Shown here: positions 32,427 to 40,635 of the stretch, in pieces
How positions within the stretch are numbered: the stretch's first letter is position 1
How the letters are laid out: each line of letters opens with the position of its first letter
Source of the DNA: Actinomadura nitritigenes
GTDB taxonomy: Bacteria > Actinomycetota > Actinomycetes > Streptosporangiales > Streptosporangiaceae
DNA: 64,000 nt
Direction of reading: 5' to 3'
Assembly: GCF_017573545.1 (NCBI RefSeq)
Contig: NZ_JAGEOK010000014.1
Span: 212,956 to 276,955 of the forward strand
Made by a program: the position numbers and the translations under genes
Notes under the pieces: generated by a model
Seen by the model: the letters and a program-made list of their open reading frames with translations, nothing else
Databases searched by the model: none
Told to the model about the DNA's origin: nothing

Positions 32427-33115
32427 AGCCGCCCGTACTCGAACTGTCCGGTGTGTCGAAGACCTACGGAGACGTGGCCGCCCTCGCCGATGCGGGCCTG
32501 GTGGTCCGGCGCGGCGAGATGCTGGCGATCGTCGGCCCGTCCGGCGCCGGCAAGTCCACCCTGCTCAACATCATCGGCACCCTGGACCGCCCCACCTCCG
32601 GCACGGTCCGCATCGTCGGGCACTCCGTCGCCGACCTGTCCGACCGCCGGCTGTCCGCGCTGCGCGCGGCCACCGTCGGGTTCGTCTTCCAGTCCTTCCA
32701 CCTGGCGGCCGGTGTCCCGGCTCTGGACGCGGTGGCGGACGGGCTGCTCTACGGCGGCCGGCCGCTGCGCGAGCGCCGTCGACTGGCACGGCACACGCTG
32801 CGCCGGGTGGGGCTGGGGCACCGGCTGTACCACGAGCCGCACCAACTCTCCGGCGGCGAGAAACAGCGCGTCGCCATCGCCCGCGCGGTGATCGGTGATC
32901 CGCCGCTGCTGCTCGCCGACGAGCCCACCGGCGCGCTGGACTCCCGCTCCGGCGCGGTGGTGATGGAGCTGCTGCACGAACTGCACCGAGCCGGGACGAC
33001 GGTGGTCGTGATCACGCACGACCGGGACATCGCCGCGTCGCTGCCGCGCGAGGTCCGGATCAAGGACGGCCGGATCGAGCACGACTCGACCGTGCCGGAA
33101 CGGGCCGACGCATGA
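32423..33115 (+). CDS. ABC transporter ATPase, MacB/LolD type
   Basis: 230 residues, GTG start overlapping the previous stop. Walker A is GPSGAGKST. The signature is LSGGEKQR, with Walker B LLLADEPTGALD and H-loop VVVITHD. Sequence and size match ATPases that drive type VII (MacB/LolD/FtsE-like) mechanotransmission transporters rather than channel transport. It pairs with the permease encoded next; the two genes overlap by 4 nt. Confidence 0.93.
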   Translation: MKPPVLELSGVSKTYGDVAALADAGLVVRRGEMLAIVGPSGAGKSTLLNIIGTLDRPTSGTVRIVGHSVADLSDRRLSALRAATVGFVFQSFHLAAGVPALDAVADGLLYGGRPLRERRRLARHTLRRVGLGHRLYHEPHQLSGGEKQRVAIARAVIGDPPLLLADEPTGALDSRSGAVVMELLHELHRAGTTVVVITHDRDIAASLPREVRIKDGRIEHDSTVPERADA

Positions 33116-34323
33116 CGGCGCTGACCCCGCCCCCGCCGAAACCCGCCCGGCTCAACCCGGCGGACGTCATCCGTGTCGGCGGCTCCGGCCTGCGCTCGCG
33201 CCCGATGCGCGCGTTTCTGTCCGCCCTCGGCATCGCCCTCGGGGTCGCCGCGCTGCTCGGCGTGGTCGGCATCTCCGCCTCCAGCCAGGAGGAACTGAAC
33301 CGCAGGCTGGCCTCGCTGGGCACCAACCTGCTCACCGTGACCCCCGGGAAGACCTTCGCCGGCGGCACGGCCCATCTGCCCGACCAGGCGGTGGAGATGG
33401 TGGCGGGCATCGACGCCGTCGAATCGGTCTCGGCGATCGGCGAGACCGACGCGAACGTGTACCGCAACGACCTTGTTCCCAAGGCGGAGACCGGCGGCAT
33501 CTCGGTGTACGCCGCTCGCACCGACCTGCCGGAGACCCTCGGCATCGACGTCGTCGACGGCCGCTGGCTCACCGCCGCCACAGCACGCTACCCGGCGGTC
33601 GTGCTCGGCCCGGAGGCCGCCGAGCGTCTCGGTGTGTTCGAGACCGGGCCCGACGTCCAGGTGTGGCTGGGCGGCCGCTGGTTCACCGTGCTCGGCCTGC
33701 TGGCCGCCAACGAACTGGCCCCCGAGCTGGATTCCGCGGCACTGATCGGCTGGCCGGCCGCCAAGGAGGAGCTGGGCTTCGACGGGTACGCGACCACGAT
33801 CTACACCCGAGTCGAGGAGGCATCCGTCACCGACGTCCAGCAACTGCTCGGCGCCACCGCCAACCCGCAGAACCCCAACGAGGTGGAGGTCTCCCGTCCT
33901 TCCGACACCCTGGCGGCGAAGCACGCCGCCGACGACGCACTGGCGGGGCTGCTGCTGGGCCTGGGCGCAGTGGCGCTCCTGGTCGGCGGCGTCGGGGTCG
34001 CCAACACCATGGTGATCTCGGTGCTGGAGCGGCGGGCCGAGATCGGCCTGCGCCGCTCGCTGGGCGCCACCCGGGGCCAGATCCGCACCCAGTTCCTGTG
34101 CGAATCCCTGCTGTTGTCCATCCTCGGCGGTCTCGGCGGGGTCGCACTGGCCATCGCGGTGACGGCGGCCTACGCCGGCTATCAGGGCTGGCCGACGGTG
34201 GTGCCGCTGTGGGCGATGACCGGAGGGGCCGGAGCCACACTCGTCATCGGCTGCCTGGCCGGTTTCTACCCGGCGGTCCGCGCGGCCCGGCTCCCCCCGA
34301 CCGAAGCGCTGGCAGCCACCTGA
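33112..34323 (+). CDS. ABC transporter permease, MacB/FtsX type
   Basis: 403 residues. The first helix (MRAFLSALGIALGVAALLGVVGI) is followed by a large extracytoplasmic MacB-PCD-like domain (residues about 60-270). The FtsX domain with three helices comes last (LLLGLGAVALLVGGVGVANTMVISVLERRAEIGLRRSLGA). The coupling helix region ERRAEIGLRRSLGATRG is well conserved. With the ATPase, adaptor and lipoprotein it forms a complete tripartite-like exporter or wall-associated machine. Substrates in this family include antibiotics, peptides and lipoproteins. It is last in the operon before the shared terminator with tRNA-Leu. Confidence 0.92.
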   Translation: MTALTPPPPKPARLNPADVIRVGGSGLRSRPMRAFLSALGIALGVAALLGVVGISASSQEELNRRLASLGTNLLTVTPGKTFAGGTAHLPDQAVEMVAGIDAVESVSAIGETDANVYRNDLVPKAETGGISVYAARTDLPETLGIDVVDGRWLTAATARYPAVVLGPEAAERLGVFETGPDVQVWLGGRWFTVLGLLAANELAPELDSAALIGWPAAKEELGFDGYATTIYTRVEEASVTDVQQLLGATANPQNPNEVEVSRPSDTLAAKHAADDALAGLLLGLGAVALLVGGVGVANTMVISVLERRAEIGLRRSLGATRGQIRTQFLCESLLLSILGGLGGVALAIAVTAAYAGYQGWPTVVPLWAMTGGAGATLVIGCLAGFYPAVRAARLPPTEALAAT

Positions 34324-34360
34324 CGGCCGCCGGTACGCCCCCGGAACACGCCGCCTCCCC

Positions 34361-34498
34361 ACCCGAGTGCTCGCCCCTCCGGTCCCAGCAGTCACAGAAG
34401 ACTGGCGTTCGCAACAACAAAGACCCCGAAGCTTGCTAGCTTCGGGGTCGTTTCGTCACTGTGGGGGTGGGACTTTCGTCTGCACCCCTTGAGTGGGC
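34361..34498. repeat. tRNA-flank/terminator module, copy 3 (at tRNA-Leu)
   Basis: Third copy of the module, next to the intact tRNA-Leu gene. It contains CTCCGGTCCCAGCAGTCAC, a compensated hairpin and the 38-bp block identical to copy 2. It reaches into the acceptor stem. This may be the parental locus. Confidence 0.75.
34422..34449. terminator. Bidirectional terminator after tRNA-Leu and ABC permease
   Basis: GACCCCGAAGC / GCTTCGGGGTC with loop TTGCTA. Relative to the other two copies both arms changed (GG to AA, CC to TT), so pairing is conserved by compensatory substitution. On the minus strand TTTGTTGTTG follows, a good U-tract for the tRNA transcript. Confidence 0.85.
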
Positions 34499-34576
34499 GA
34501 GGAGGGATTTGAACCCTCACATCCTTTCGGACACACGGACCTGAACCGTGCGCGTCTGCCGTTCCGCCACCCGCCC
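34494..34576 (-). tRNA. tRNA-Leu (anticodon CAG)
   Basis: A class II tRNA of 83 nt. The acceptor pairs GGGCGGG with CTCGCCC; the D arm is GCG/CGC. The anticodon stem CACGG/CCGTG encloses loop TTCAGGT with anticodon CAG. The long variable arm TGTCC-GAAA-GGATG is typical of leucine tRNAs, and the T arm is GAGGG-TTCAAAT-CCCTC. The discriminator is A and CCA is not encoded. It lies upstream of and divergent from fhaA. Confidence 0.95.
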
Positions 34577-34703
34577 AGGGTGTCGGCCCGTTTCCGGGCG
34601 CTTGAAAAGGCTAGCACGGCCTGAGCAGTGGTTAGGTACTCGGATACTTCTCGCGAACCTTCGCACCGATACGATCGTCTACCAGTGGGGAGAGGAGGTG
34701 CCC

Positions 34704-35459
34704 GTGGGCGTCATTCAGCGCTTCGAGCGACGGCTCGAGGGCATGGTCGAAGGGGCCTTCGCCCGTGCCTTCAAGTCGGAGCTGCAGCCGGTCGAGGTGG
34801 CCAGTGCTGTGCAGCGCGAGATGGACGATCGGGCCGCGATCGTGGCACAGGGCCGCACGCTGGTCCCGAACGACTTCGTCGTCGAGATCTCTCAGCAGGA
34901 CGGGCAGCGGCTGCAGGTGTACGCCGACAGCCTGAGCCAGGAGCTGGCGAATCTGGCGCGCGAGTACGCGAAGGAGCAGGGGTACTCCTTCGTGGGTCCG
35001 GTGCGCGTCCGGTTCGAGAACGCGGGGGACCTCGCCACGGGCATGTTCCGCATCCGGTCCGGCGTGATCCGGGGGTCGACCGTGGAGGGCGGGGAGATCC
35101 GCCAGCCCGTGAGCGACGTGCCGCAGGGCGGGCGGGGCGGCGCCTTCGCCGGCAACCCGCGGCTCCTGGTGACGACGGCGGTGGAGGGCTCCGACACCAC
35201 GCAGCGCACTTACGACATCAACACTCCGGTCACCCTGCTCGGCCGCGGCACCGACTGCGACCTGCGTCTCGTGGATCCGGGCGTGTCCCGGCACCATGCC
35301 GAGATCCGCGTAGAAGGTCCCGAAATCGTGCTCGTGGATCTAGGGTCGACCAACGGCTCGTTCGTGAACGGGCAGCCGATCCGGCGGGTGACGCTGGTGG
35401 ACGGCTCCCGGGTCACGATGGGCCGCACCACCCTTGTGTTCCGCCGCGATAGGGAGTAA
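34704..35459 (+). CDS. fhaA: FHA domain protein FhaA (DUF3662)
   Basis: 251 residues. The GTG at 34704 is chosen because AGAGGAGG lies 5 nt upstream and the conserved N-terminus GVIQRFERRLEGMVEG begins there. Residues 1-115 form the DUF3662 domain. After a short Gly-rich linker, the C-terminal FHA domain shows LLGRGTDCDLRLVD, SRHHAEI and DLGSTNGSFVNG, which bind phosphothreonine. In mycobacteria FhaA binds phosphorylated MviN and links the PknB kinase to wall synthesis. The linker here is much shorter than in the mycobacterial protein. First gene of the signalling operon. Confidence 0.93.
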   Translation: MGVIQRFERRLEGMVEGAFARAFKSELQPVEVASAVQREMDDRAAIVAQGRTLVPNDFVVEISQQDGQRLQVYADSLSQELANLAREYAKEQGYSFVGPVRVRFENAGDLATGMFRIRSGVIRGSTVEGGEIRQPVSDVPQGGRGGAFAGNPRLLVTTAVEGSDTTQRTYDINTPVTLLGRGTDCDLRLVDPGVSRHHAEIRVEGPEIVLVDLGSTNGSFVNGQPIRRVTLVDGSRVTMGRTTLVFRRDRE

Positions 35460-35470
35460 CCCCGACTCCG

Positions 35471-35977
35471 ATGTCCGATTTCACCCTCACGCTGATCAAG
35501 CTGGCGTTCCTCGCGGTGCTCTGGCTCTTCGTCATCGCGGCCGTCGGTGTGATCAGGGCCGACCTGTTCGGCTCGAAGGCGGCGACGAAGGCGGCCACCC
35601 GGGCGGCCCAGCCTCCCCGGCCCCCGAAGGCGGGCCGGCCGCAGATGGCGGCGCCCCCGCCGCCGCGCCGCGCCGCCCAGGGCGGCGCCCCCAGCAAGCT
35701 CGTGGTCGTCCAGGGCGAACGGGCCGGCACCGTCATCGATCTCACGGGGGTGCCCATCACCATCGGTCGCGCCAATGACGCCACGCTCGTGGTGACCGAC
35801 GACTACGCTTCGAGCCGGCATGCCCGACTTTATGCGCAGGACGGTCAGTGGATCGTGGAAGATCTCGGCTCGACCAATGGCACATATCTCGGACGCACGA
35901 AGGTGACCCGGCCGATGCCGGTGCCCCCCGGCGTACCGGTCCGTATCGGCAAGACCGTGATCGAGCTGCGCAAATGA
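35471..35977 (+). CDS. fhaB: FHA domain protein FhaB/FipA
   Basis: 168 residues. One N-terminal membrane helix (LTLIKLAFLAVLWLFVIAAVGVI) and a Pro/Ala-rich linker precede the FHA domain. Its phosphothreonine-binding signature is TIGRANDATLVV, SRHARLY and DLGSTNGTYLG. Homologues (FipA in mycobacteria) connect kinase signalling to division and oxidative stress. Its stop overlaps the phosphatase ATG (AAATGA), showing coupling. Confidence 0.93.
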   Translation: MSDFTLTLIKLAFLAVLWLFVIAAVGVIRADLFGSKAATKAATRAAQPPRPPKAGRPQMAAPPPPRRAAQGGAPSKLVVVQGERAGTVIDLTGVPITIGRANDATLVVTDDYASSRHARLYAQDGQWIVEDLGSTNGTYLGRTKVTRPMPVPPGVPVRIGKTVIELRK

Positions 35978-37560
35978 CACTGGGAATCCGCTACGCCGCG
36001 CGCTCCGACGTCGGCATGCTGCGCGAGGGCAACGAGGACTCGGCGTACGCGGGGGCGCACCTGCTCGCGGTCGCCGACGGGATGGGCGGGCACGTCGGCG
36101 GCGAGATCGCCAGTGCCGCCGCGATCGACGCGCTGCGCGGGCTCGACAAGGACCTGCCCGCGAACGAGTTGCTCGCCGCGCTCGAGCACACCGTGAAGAC
36201 GGCCAACGACAACCTGCACCGCATCGTGGAGTCCGACCCGGCGCTGCAGGGCATGGGCACGACGCTGACGGCGATGCTCTGGGCGGGCAACCAGGTCGCG
36301 CTGGTGCACATCGGGGACTCGCGCGCGTACCTGCTGCGGGACGGCAGCCTCTTCCAGATCACGCACGACCACACGCTGGTCCAGTCGCTGGTGGACGAGG
36401 GCCGGATCAGCCCGGACGAGGCGGCGACGCACCCGCAGCGGTCGCTGCTGCTGCGCGCGCTGGACGGCCGCGGCGAGGTCGACCCCGACCTGTCGCTGCG
36501 GGAGGCGAAGGTCGGCGACCGCTACCTGCTGTGCTCGGACGGGCTGTCCGGCGTGGTGACGGCGGAGACGATCTTCCAGGTGCTGACCGACGTGGACGAG
36601 CCGGAGCAGGCCGTCCGGCAGCTCATCGACCTGGCGAACCGGGGCGGCGGCCCGGACAACATCACCTGCGTGGTCGCGGACGTGGTGGACCTGGAGCGGC
36701 ATCCGCCGACGGGCGGTCCGGGGCACGCGGTGGGGGCGGCGGCGAACGCCGCGCCGCCGGAGCCGCCGGGCGGCGGGACGGGCGCGAACGTCACGGTGGC
36801 CGACACCCCGGCGGGGCGGGCGGCGCAGCTGCGGGACACGATGCCGCAGCCGCCGGTCGCGGTGGACGAGATGCCGCCGCCGGCGCCGATGCCGATGAGC
36901 GATCCGATGCCGGGGCCCCCAGGCGCGATGCCGCAGGGCATGCAGGAGCCGATGGCGGCGCCGCGGCGGCGCGGTGGGAGCGCGCGCCGGTGGACATGGC
37001 TGATCGTGGTGGCGGGCGTCGTGGTGGTGGCCGTGGTGGCGGGCGGTTTCGTGCTGGTGCAGAACGTCCGGAACGGCTACTACATCGGTGCGGAGGACGG
37101 CAAGGTCGTCCTGTACCGGGGGACGACGCAGAAGGTGCCGGGGATCAGCCTGTCCCGGAAGGCCGACAAGCAGCCGAACCCGCCGATCCTCGTCGCGGAC
37201 CTGCCGGCGGACCTGCAGGCGCAGGTGAAGGGCACCTACAGCGTCAGCGGCCCGTCCGCGCTCAACGACCTGAAGAACCGCGTGTGCAAGTACGTCCTGA
37301 CCGAGGAGGCCGGGAAGGTCGTCGTCGTCAAGGGGCAGGGCCAGCGCAACTGCCAGGAGAAGAAGATCACCAACAGCGACATCCCGCTCAGCGAGCTGCC
37401 GACCTCGGACGCGTCGGCCGTGACGAAGGGCAGCCTGGCGTTCATCGGGCAGCAGGCGGCCGAGGCGAAGCTGAAGGAGCTCGGCGACCGCCGCGACGAG
37501 TGCAAGGCGAGCAACACGTCCATCAAGGACTGCCCGTCCGACGGGGGTAGCCATAGATGA
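35974..37560 (+). CDS. pstP: PP2C-family Ser/Thr phosphatase PstP
   Basis: 528 residues starting at the ATG that overlaps fhaB. The catalytic PP2C domain (residues 1-240) has the metal-binding aspartates in REGNEDS, DGMGGHVGGE and SDGLSG, and the late motif GGPDNITCV. A Pro/Met-rich linker leads to one membrane helix (WLIVVAGVVVVAVVAGGFVLV near 345). An extracytoplasmic domain of about 150 residues follows, with four Cys. It reverses phosphorylation by PknA and PknB. The 4-nt overlap with the SEDS gene confirms operon structure. Confidence 0.94.
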   Translation: MTLGIRYAARSDVGMLREGNEDSAYAGAHLLAVADGMGGHVGGEIASAAAIDALRGLDKDLPANELLAALEHTVKTANDNLHRIVESDPALQGMGTTLTAMLWAGNQVALVHIGDSRAYLLRDGSLFQITHDHTLVQSLVDEGRISPDEAATHPQRSLLLRALDGRGEVDPDLSLREAKVGDRYLLCSDGLSGVVTAETIFQVLTDVDEPEQAVRQLIDLANRGGGPDNITCVVADVVDLERHPPTGGPGHAVGAAANAAPPEPPGGGTGANVTVADTPAGRAAQLRDTMPQPPVAVDEMPPPAPMPMSDPMPGPPGAMPQGMQEPMAAPRRRGGSARRWTWLIVVAGVVVVAVVAGGFVLVQNVRNGYYIGAEDGKVVLYRGTTQKVPGISLSRKADKQPNPPILVADLPADLQAQVKGTYSVSGPSALNDLKNRVCKYVLTEEAGKVVVVKGQGQRNCQEKKITNSDIPLSELPTSDASAVTKGSLAFIGQQAAEAKLKELGDRRDECKASNTSIKDCPSDGGSHR

Positions 37561-39143
37561 GCTCGCTCGGGGAGCAGATCAGGGCCGTCCTGCCCTACCA
37601 GCGGCGCAACGCGGCGTCGTTCGCGCTGCTGGCGTTCGCGATGGTCCTGACGCTGTCGGCGTTCGCGGAGGTCGGGCTGGCCCGTGACGGGCACATCCCC
37701 GCGGGGCTGTTCACCATCGGCGGCGGCCTGGTGGTGCTCGCGCTCGCCGCCTACTTCGTGCAGGCGAAGTTCCTGCCGTACGCCGATCCGCTGCTGCTGC
37801 CGCTGGCGGTGGCGCTGAACGGGCTCGGGCTGGCGATGATCTACCGGCTCGACCTGGACACCAGCGACACCAAGAAGGCCGCGCAGCTGGCCGGCAAGAA
37901 GCTGATCAAGGACGCGGCGGACGCGCCGGGACAGCTGCTGTGGACGTTCGTCGGGATCGCGCTGTTCGTGGCCGCGGTCGCGATCATGCGGGACACCACC
38001 AAGACCGACGCGCCGCTGTCGTTCACGCCGAAGACCGCGCAGCGCTACACGTACCTGACCGGCCTGATCGCGATCATCCTCCTGCTGCTGCCGATCGTGC
38101 CGGGCATCGGCGCGGAGATCAACGGCGCGCGGGTGTGGATCCACGTCGGGCCGCTGTCGGTGCAGCCGGGCGAGTTCGCCAAGCTGCTGCTGGTCGTGTT
38201 CTTCGCCGGGTACCTGGTGAACAAGCGGCAGGCGATGTCGCTGATCGGCAAGAAGATCGGCCCGTTCAGCCTGCCGCGCGCCCGCGACCTCGGCCCGATC
38301 GTCGTGATCTGGTTCTTCTGCCTGGGCGTGCTGTTCATGCAGAAGGACCTCGGTACCGCGCTGCTGTTCTTCGGCCTGTTCGTGTCGATGCTGTACATCG
38401 CGACGCAGCGGGTGTCGTGGGTGGCGATCGGCGTGGGGCTGCTCACCGTGGGCGTCTTCGTGGCGACGCAGCTGCCGTTCATGGCGCACGTCAACCAGCG
38501 CATCGACATCTGGCAGAACCCCAAGCCGTACTTCGACGGCGGCTGCCTGCTGGACAGCGGCAAGGTCGTCCCGGTCAACCCGGACACCACGATCTACAAG
38601 AGGGAGAAGGCGGCCGGCAGCGGCTACCCGGGCTACACGGCCTGCGCGAAGCTCGGCGGCCAGTACTCCGACAGCCGGCAGCTGATGATGGGGCTGTTCG
38701 CGCTCGGTGAGGGCGGGGTGCTCGGCACCGGGCTCGGGCAGGGCCAGCCGTGGCAGACGCCGCTGTCGTTCAGCGACTTCATCTTCGACTCGATGGGCGA
38801 GGAGCTCGGGCTCACCGGGCTCATGGCGCTGCTGCTCGTCTACGCCTTAATCGTGCAGCGCGGCATGAAGACGGCGGTCGCCGCGCGGGACCCGTACCTG
38901 AAGCTGTTCGCGGGCGGCGTCTCGTTCGTGCTGGGCCTGCAGGTCTTCGTGATCGTCGGCGGGGTGACCAAGCTGATCCCGCTGACCGGTCTGACCACGC
39001 CGTTCCTGTCCCAGGGCGGTTCGTCGCTGATGGCGAACTGGATCCTGATCGCCATCCTGGTCCGGATGAGCCACGACGCCCGCAAGCCCGCCCCACAGGC
39101 CATCCAGGACGAGGGCATGACCCAGATCGTGAGCACGAGGTGA
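37557..39143 (+). CDS. rodA: SEDS peptidoglycan polymerase, FtsW/RodA family
   Basis: 528 residues with about ten to twelve membrane helices. Family motifs include NGARVWIHVGPLSVQPGEFAK, LLFMQKDLGTALLFF and, near the end, TGLTTPFLSQGGSSLMANW. A long extracytoplasmic loop between helices contains QKDLGTA downstream and PWQTPLSFSDFIFDSMGEELG, the conserved loop of SEDS proteins. It polymerises lipid II glycan strands together with the class B PBP encoded next. The location next to pbpA supports RodA over FtsW. Confidence 0.93.
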   Translation: MSSLGEQIRAVLPYQRRNAASFALLAFAMVLTLSAFAEVGLARDGHIPAGLFTIGGGLVVLALAAYFVQAKFLPYADPLLLPLAVALNGLGLAMIYRLDLDTSDTKKAAQLAGKKLIKDAADAPGQLLWTFVGIALFVAAVAIMRDTTKTDAPLSFTPKTAQRYTYLTGLIAIILLLLPIVPGIGAEINGARVWIHVGPLSVQPGEFAKLLLVVFFAGYLVNKRQAMSLIGKKIGPFSLPRARDLGPIVVIWFFCLGVLFMQKDLGTALLFFGLFVSMLYIATQRVSWVAIGVGLLTVGVFVATQLPFMAHVNQRIDIWQNPKPYFDGGCLLDSGKVVPVNPDTTIYKREKAAGSGYPGYTACAKLGGQYSDSRQLMMGLFALGEGGVLGTGLGQGQPWQTPLSFSDFIFDSMGEELGLTGLMALLLVYALIVQRGMKTAVAARDPYLKLFAGGVSFVLGLQVFVIVGGVTKLIPLTGLTTPFLSQGGSSLMANWILIAILVRMSHDARKPAPQAIQDEGMTQIVSTR

Positions 39144-39153
39144 TCTCCGCTCC

Positions 39154-40635
39154 ATGAACATGGACAAGCCGATCCGGTGGGTGGCCGTCTTCGGGATGTT
39201 GCTGTTCTTCGGGCTGATGGCGCAGGTGAACTACGTCCAGGGCAGCGAGGCGGAGAGCCTGCGCACCGACCCGCACAACGCGCGGCAGTACCAGGACGTG
39301 TTCAACTCGCCGCGCGGGCAGATCTCCGCGGGCGGCGAGGTGCTGGTGACGTCCACGCCGACGGGCAAGGACAACCCGAAGTACGGCCGGACCTACAAGG
39401 ACGGGCCGATCTTCGCGCCCGTCACCGGGTACTTCAACGGCAACGCCACGCAGGTCGAGCGGGCCTACAACTCGCTGCTGGGCGGCAAGGACAAGCGGAT
39501 TGCCAACCAGCACTGGTTCGACACGTTCATCGGCAAGAAGCCGGAGGGCGCGAACGTCGAGCTGACGATCAACCCGCAGGCGCAGCGGACCGCGTACGCG
39601 CAGCTGAAGGCGCAGACGGCGCCCGGCCGCCGCGGCGGCGCCGTGGTGATCGACGCCAAGACCGGCGCGGTCCAGGTGGCGGCGTCGTGGCCGTCCTACG
39701 ACCCGAACGAGGTGGCGCCGCAGACCGGCGACAAGGGCGTCAAGCGGCTGGAGCAGCTGGAGAAGGGCAGCGGCGTGGTCCGGCCGCTGAACGACAACGC
39801 GCTGAGCCAGACGTTCCCGCCGGGGTCGACGTTCAAGACGGTGACGGCGACGGTCGCGATGAACAAGCTCGGGATGAACGACCAGACGACGCTGGACACC
39901 TCCCCGCTGACCCTGCCGGAGTCCGGCACGAACCTGCCGAACGACAGCGACAGCGGGTCCTGCGGCGGCCAGGCACCGATGAAGGGCGCGTACGCCGAGT
40001 CCTGCAACACCTCCTTCGGGCGGCTGGCGCTGCAGCTCGGCATCGAGCGGCTGAGCGAGGGCGCCGGCGAGTACGGGTTCGGCAAGCCGGTGAAGATCGA
40101 GCCGATGATGCCCGCCGCGGAGAGCGACGTGCCGGTGAACTACACCGATGCCGACGGCAAGCAGCAGCACACCGGCCGGGACGCGACGGCGCGGTCCGGT
40201 ATCGGCCAGGAGAACGTGCGGGCGACGCCGCTGCAGATGGCGATGGTCGCGGCGGCGATCGTGAACCACGGCAAGCTGATGAACCCCTACGTCGTGAACA
40301 CCGTCCGGGCGAAGGACCAGAGCGAGCTGTACGGCGCCTCGCCGAAGGAGTACAGCCAGCCGCTGTCCGGCGACCAGGCGTCCCAGTTCGAGGACATGAT
40401 GCGCGCCGTGGTCCAGGCGGGCACCGCGAAGAACCTCCAGGGCATGAACATCGCCGGTAAGACCGGTACGGCGGAGCAGGGCCCCGGCATCCCGAACGCG
40501 CGCTGGTTCGTCGGGTTCGCCCCGGCCGACAACCCGCGGTACGGGTTCGCGGTGATGACCGAGGGCACCGGCTTCGGCGCGACCGGCGCGGGCCCGATCG
40601 CCGCGGCGATCATGCGCCAGGTGTTGAAGAAGTGA
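39154..40635 (+). CDS. pbpA: Class B penicillin-binding protein PbpA
   Basis: 493 residues. An N-terminal signal anchor (VAVFGMLLFFGLMAQVNYV) precedes a dimerisation region. The transpeptidase domain has SxxK as STFK (catalytic Ser), SxN as SCN and KTG in GKTGTAEQG. It cross-links peptidoglycan made by the adjacent SEDS polymerase. ATG at 39154; a second ATG 6 nt downstream is possible. Its stop overlaps the pknA start. Confidence 0.94.
   Translation: MNMDKPIRWVAVFGMLLFFGLMAQVNYVQGSEAESLRTDPHNARQYQDVFNSPRGQISAGGEVLVTSTPTGKDNPKYGRTYKDGPIFAPVTGYFNGNATQVERAYNSLLGGKDKRIANQHWFDTFIGKKPEGANVELTINPQAQRTAYAQLKAQTAPGRRGGAVVIDAKTGAVQVAASWPSYDPNEVAPQTGDKGVKRLEQLEKGSGVVRPLNDNALSQTFPPGSTFKTVTATVAMNKLGMNDQTTLDTSPLTLPESGTNLPNDSDSGSCGGQAPMKGAYAESCNTSFGRLALQLGIERLSEGAGEYGFGKPVKIEPMMPAAESDVPVNYTDADGKQQHTGRDATARSGIGQENVRATPLQMAMVAAAIVNHGKLMNPYVVNTVRAKDQSELYGASPKEYSQPLSGDQASQFEDMMRAVVQAGTAKNLQGMNIAGKTGTAEQGPGIPNARWFVGFAPADNPRYGFAVMTEGTGFGATGAGPIAAAIMRQVLKK

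Noticed and set aside
23261..34460. A complete integrative element between the two 38-bp repeats
   Set aside because: No integrase, excisionase, replication or transfer gene is present, and the two-component system and efflux operon look like ordinary chromosomal genes. Kept only as a hypothesis in the findings.
35845..37554. A 569-codon frame opposite the PP2C phosphatase gene
   Set aside because: Arg/His/Val-rich antisense shadow of a confidently assigned gene; no conserved motif.
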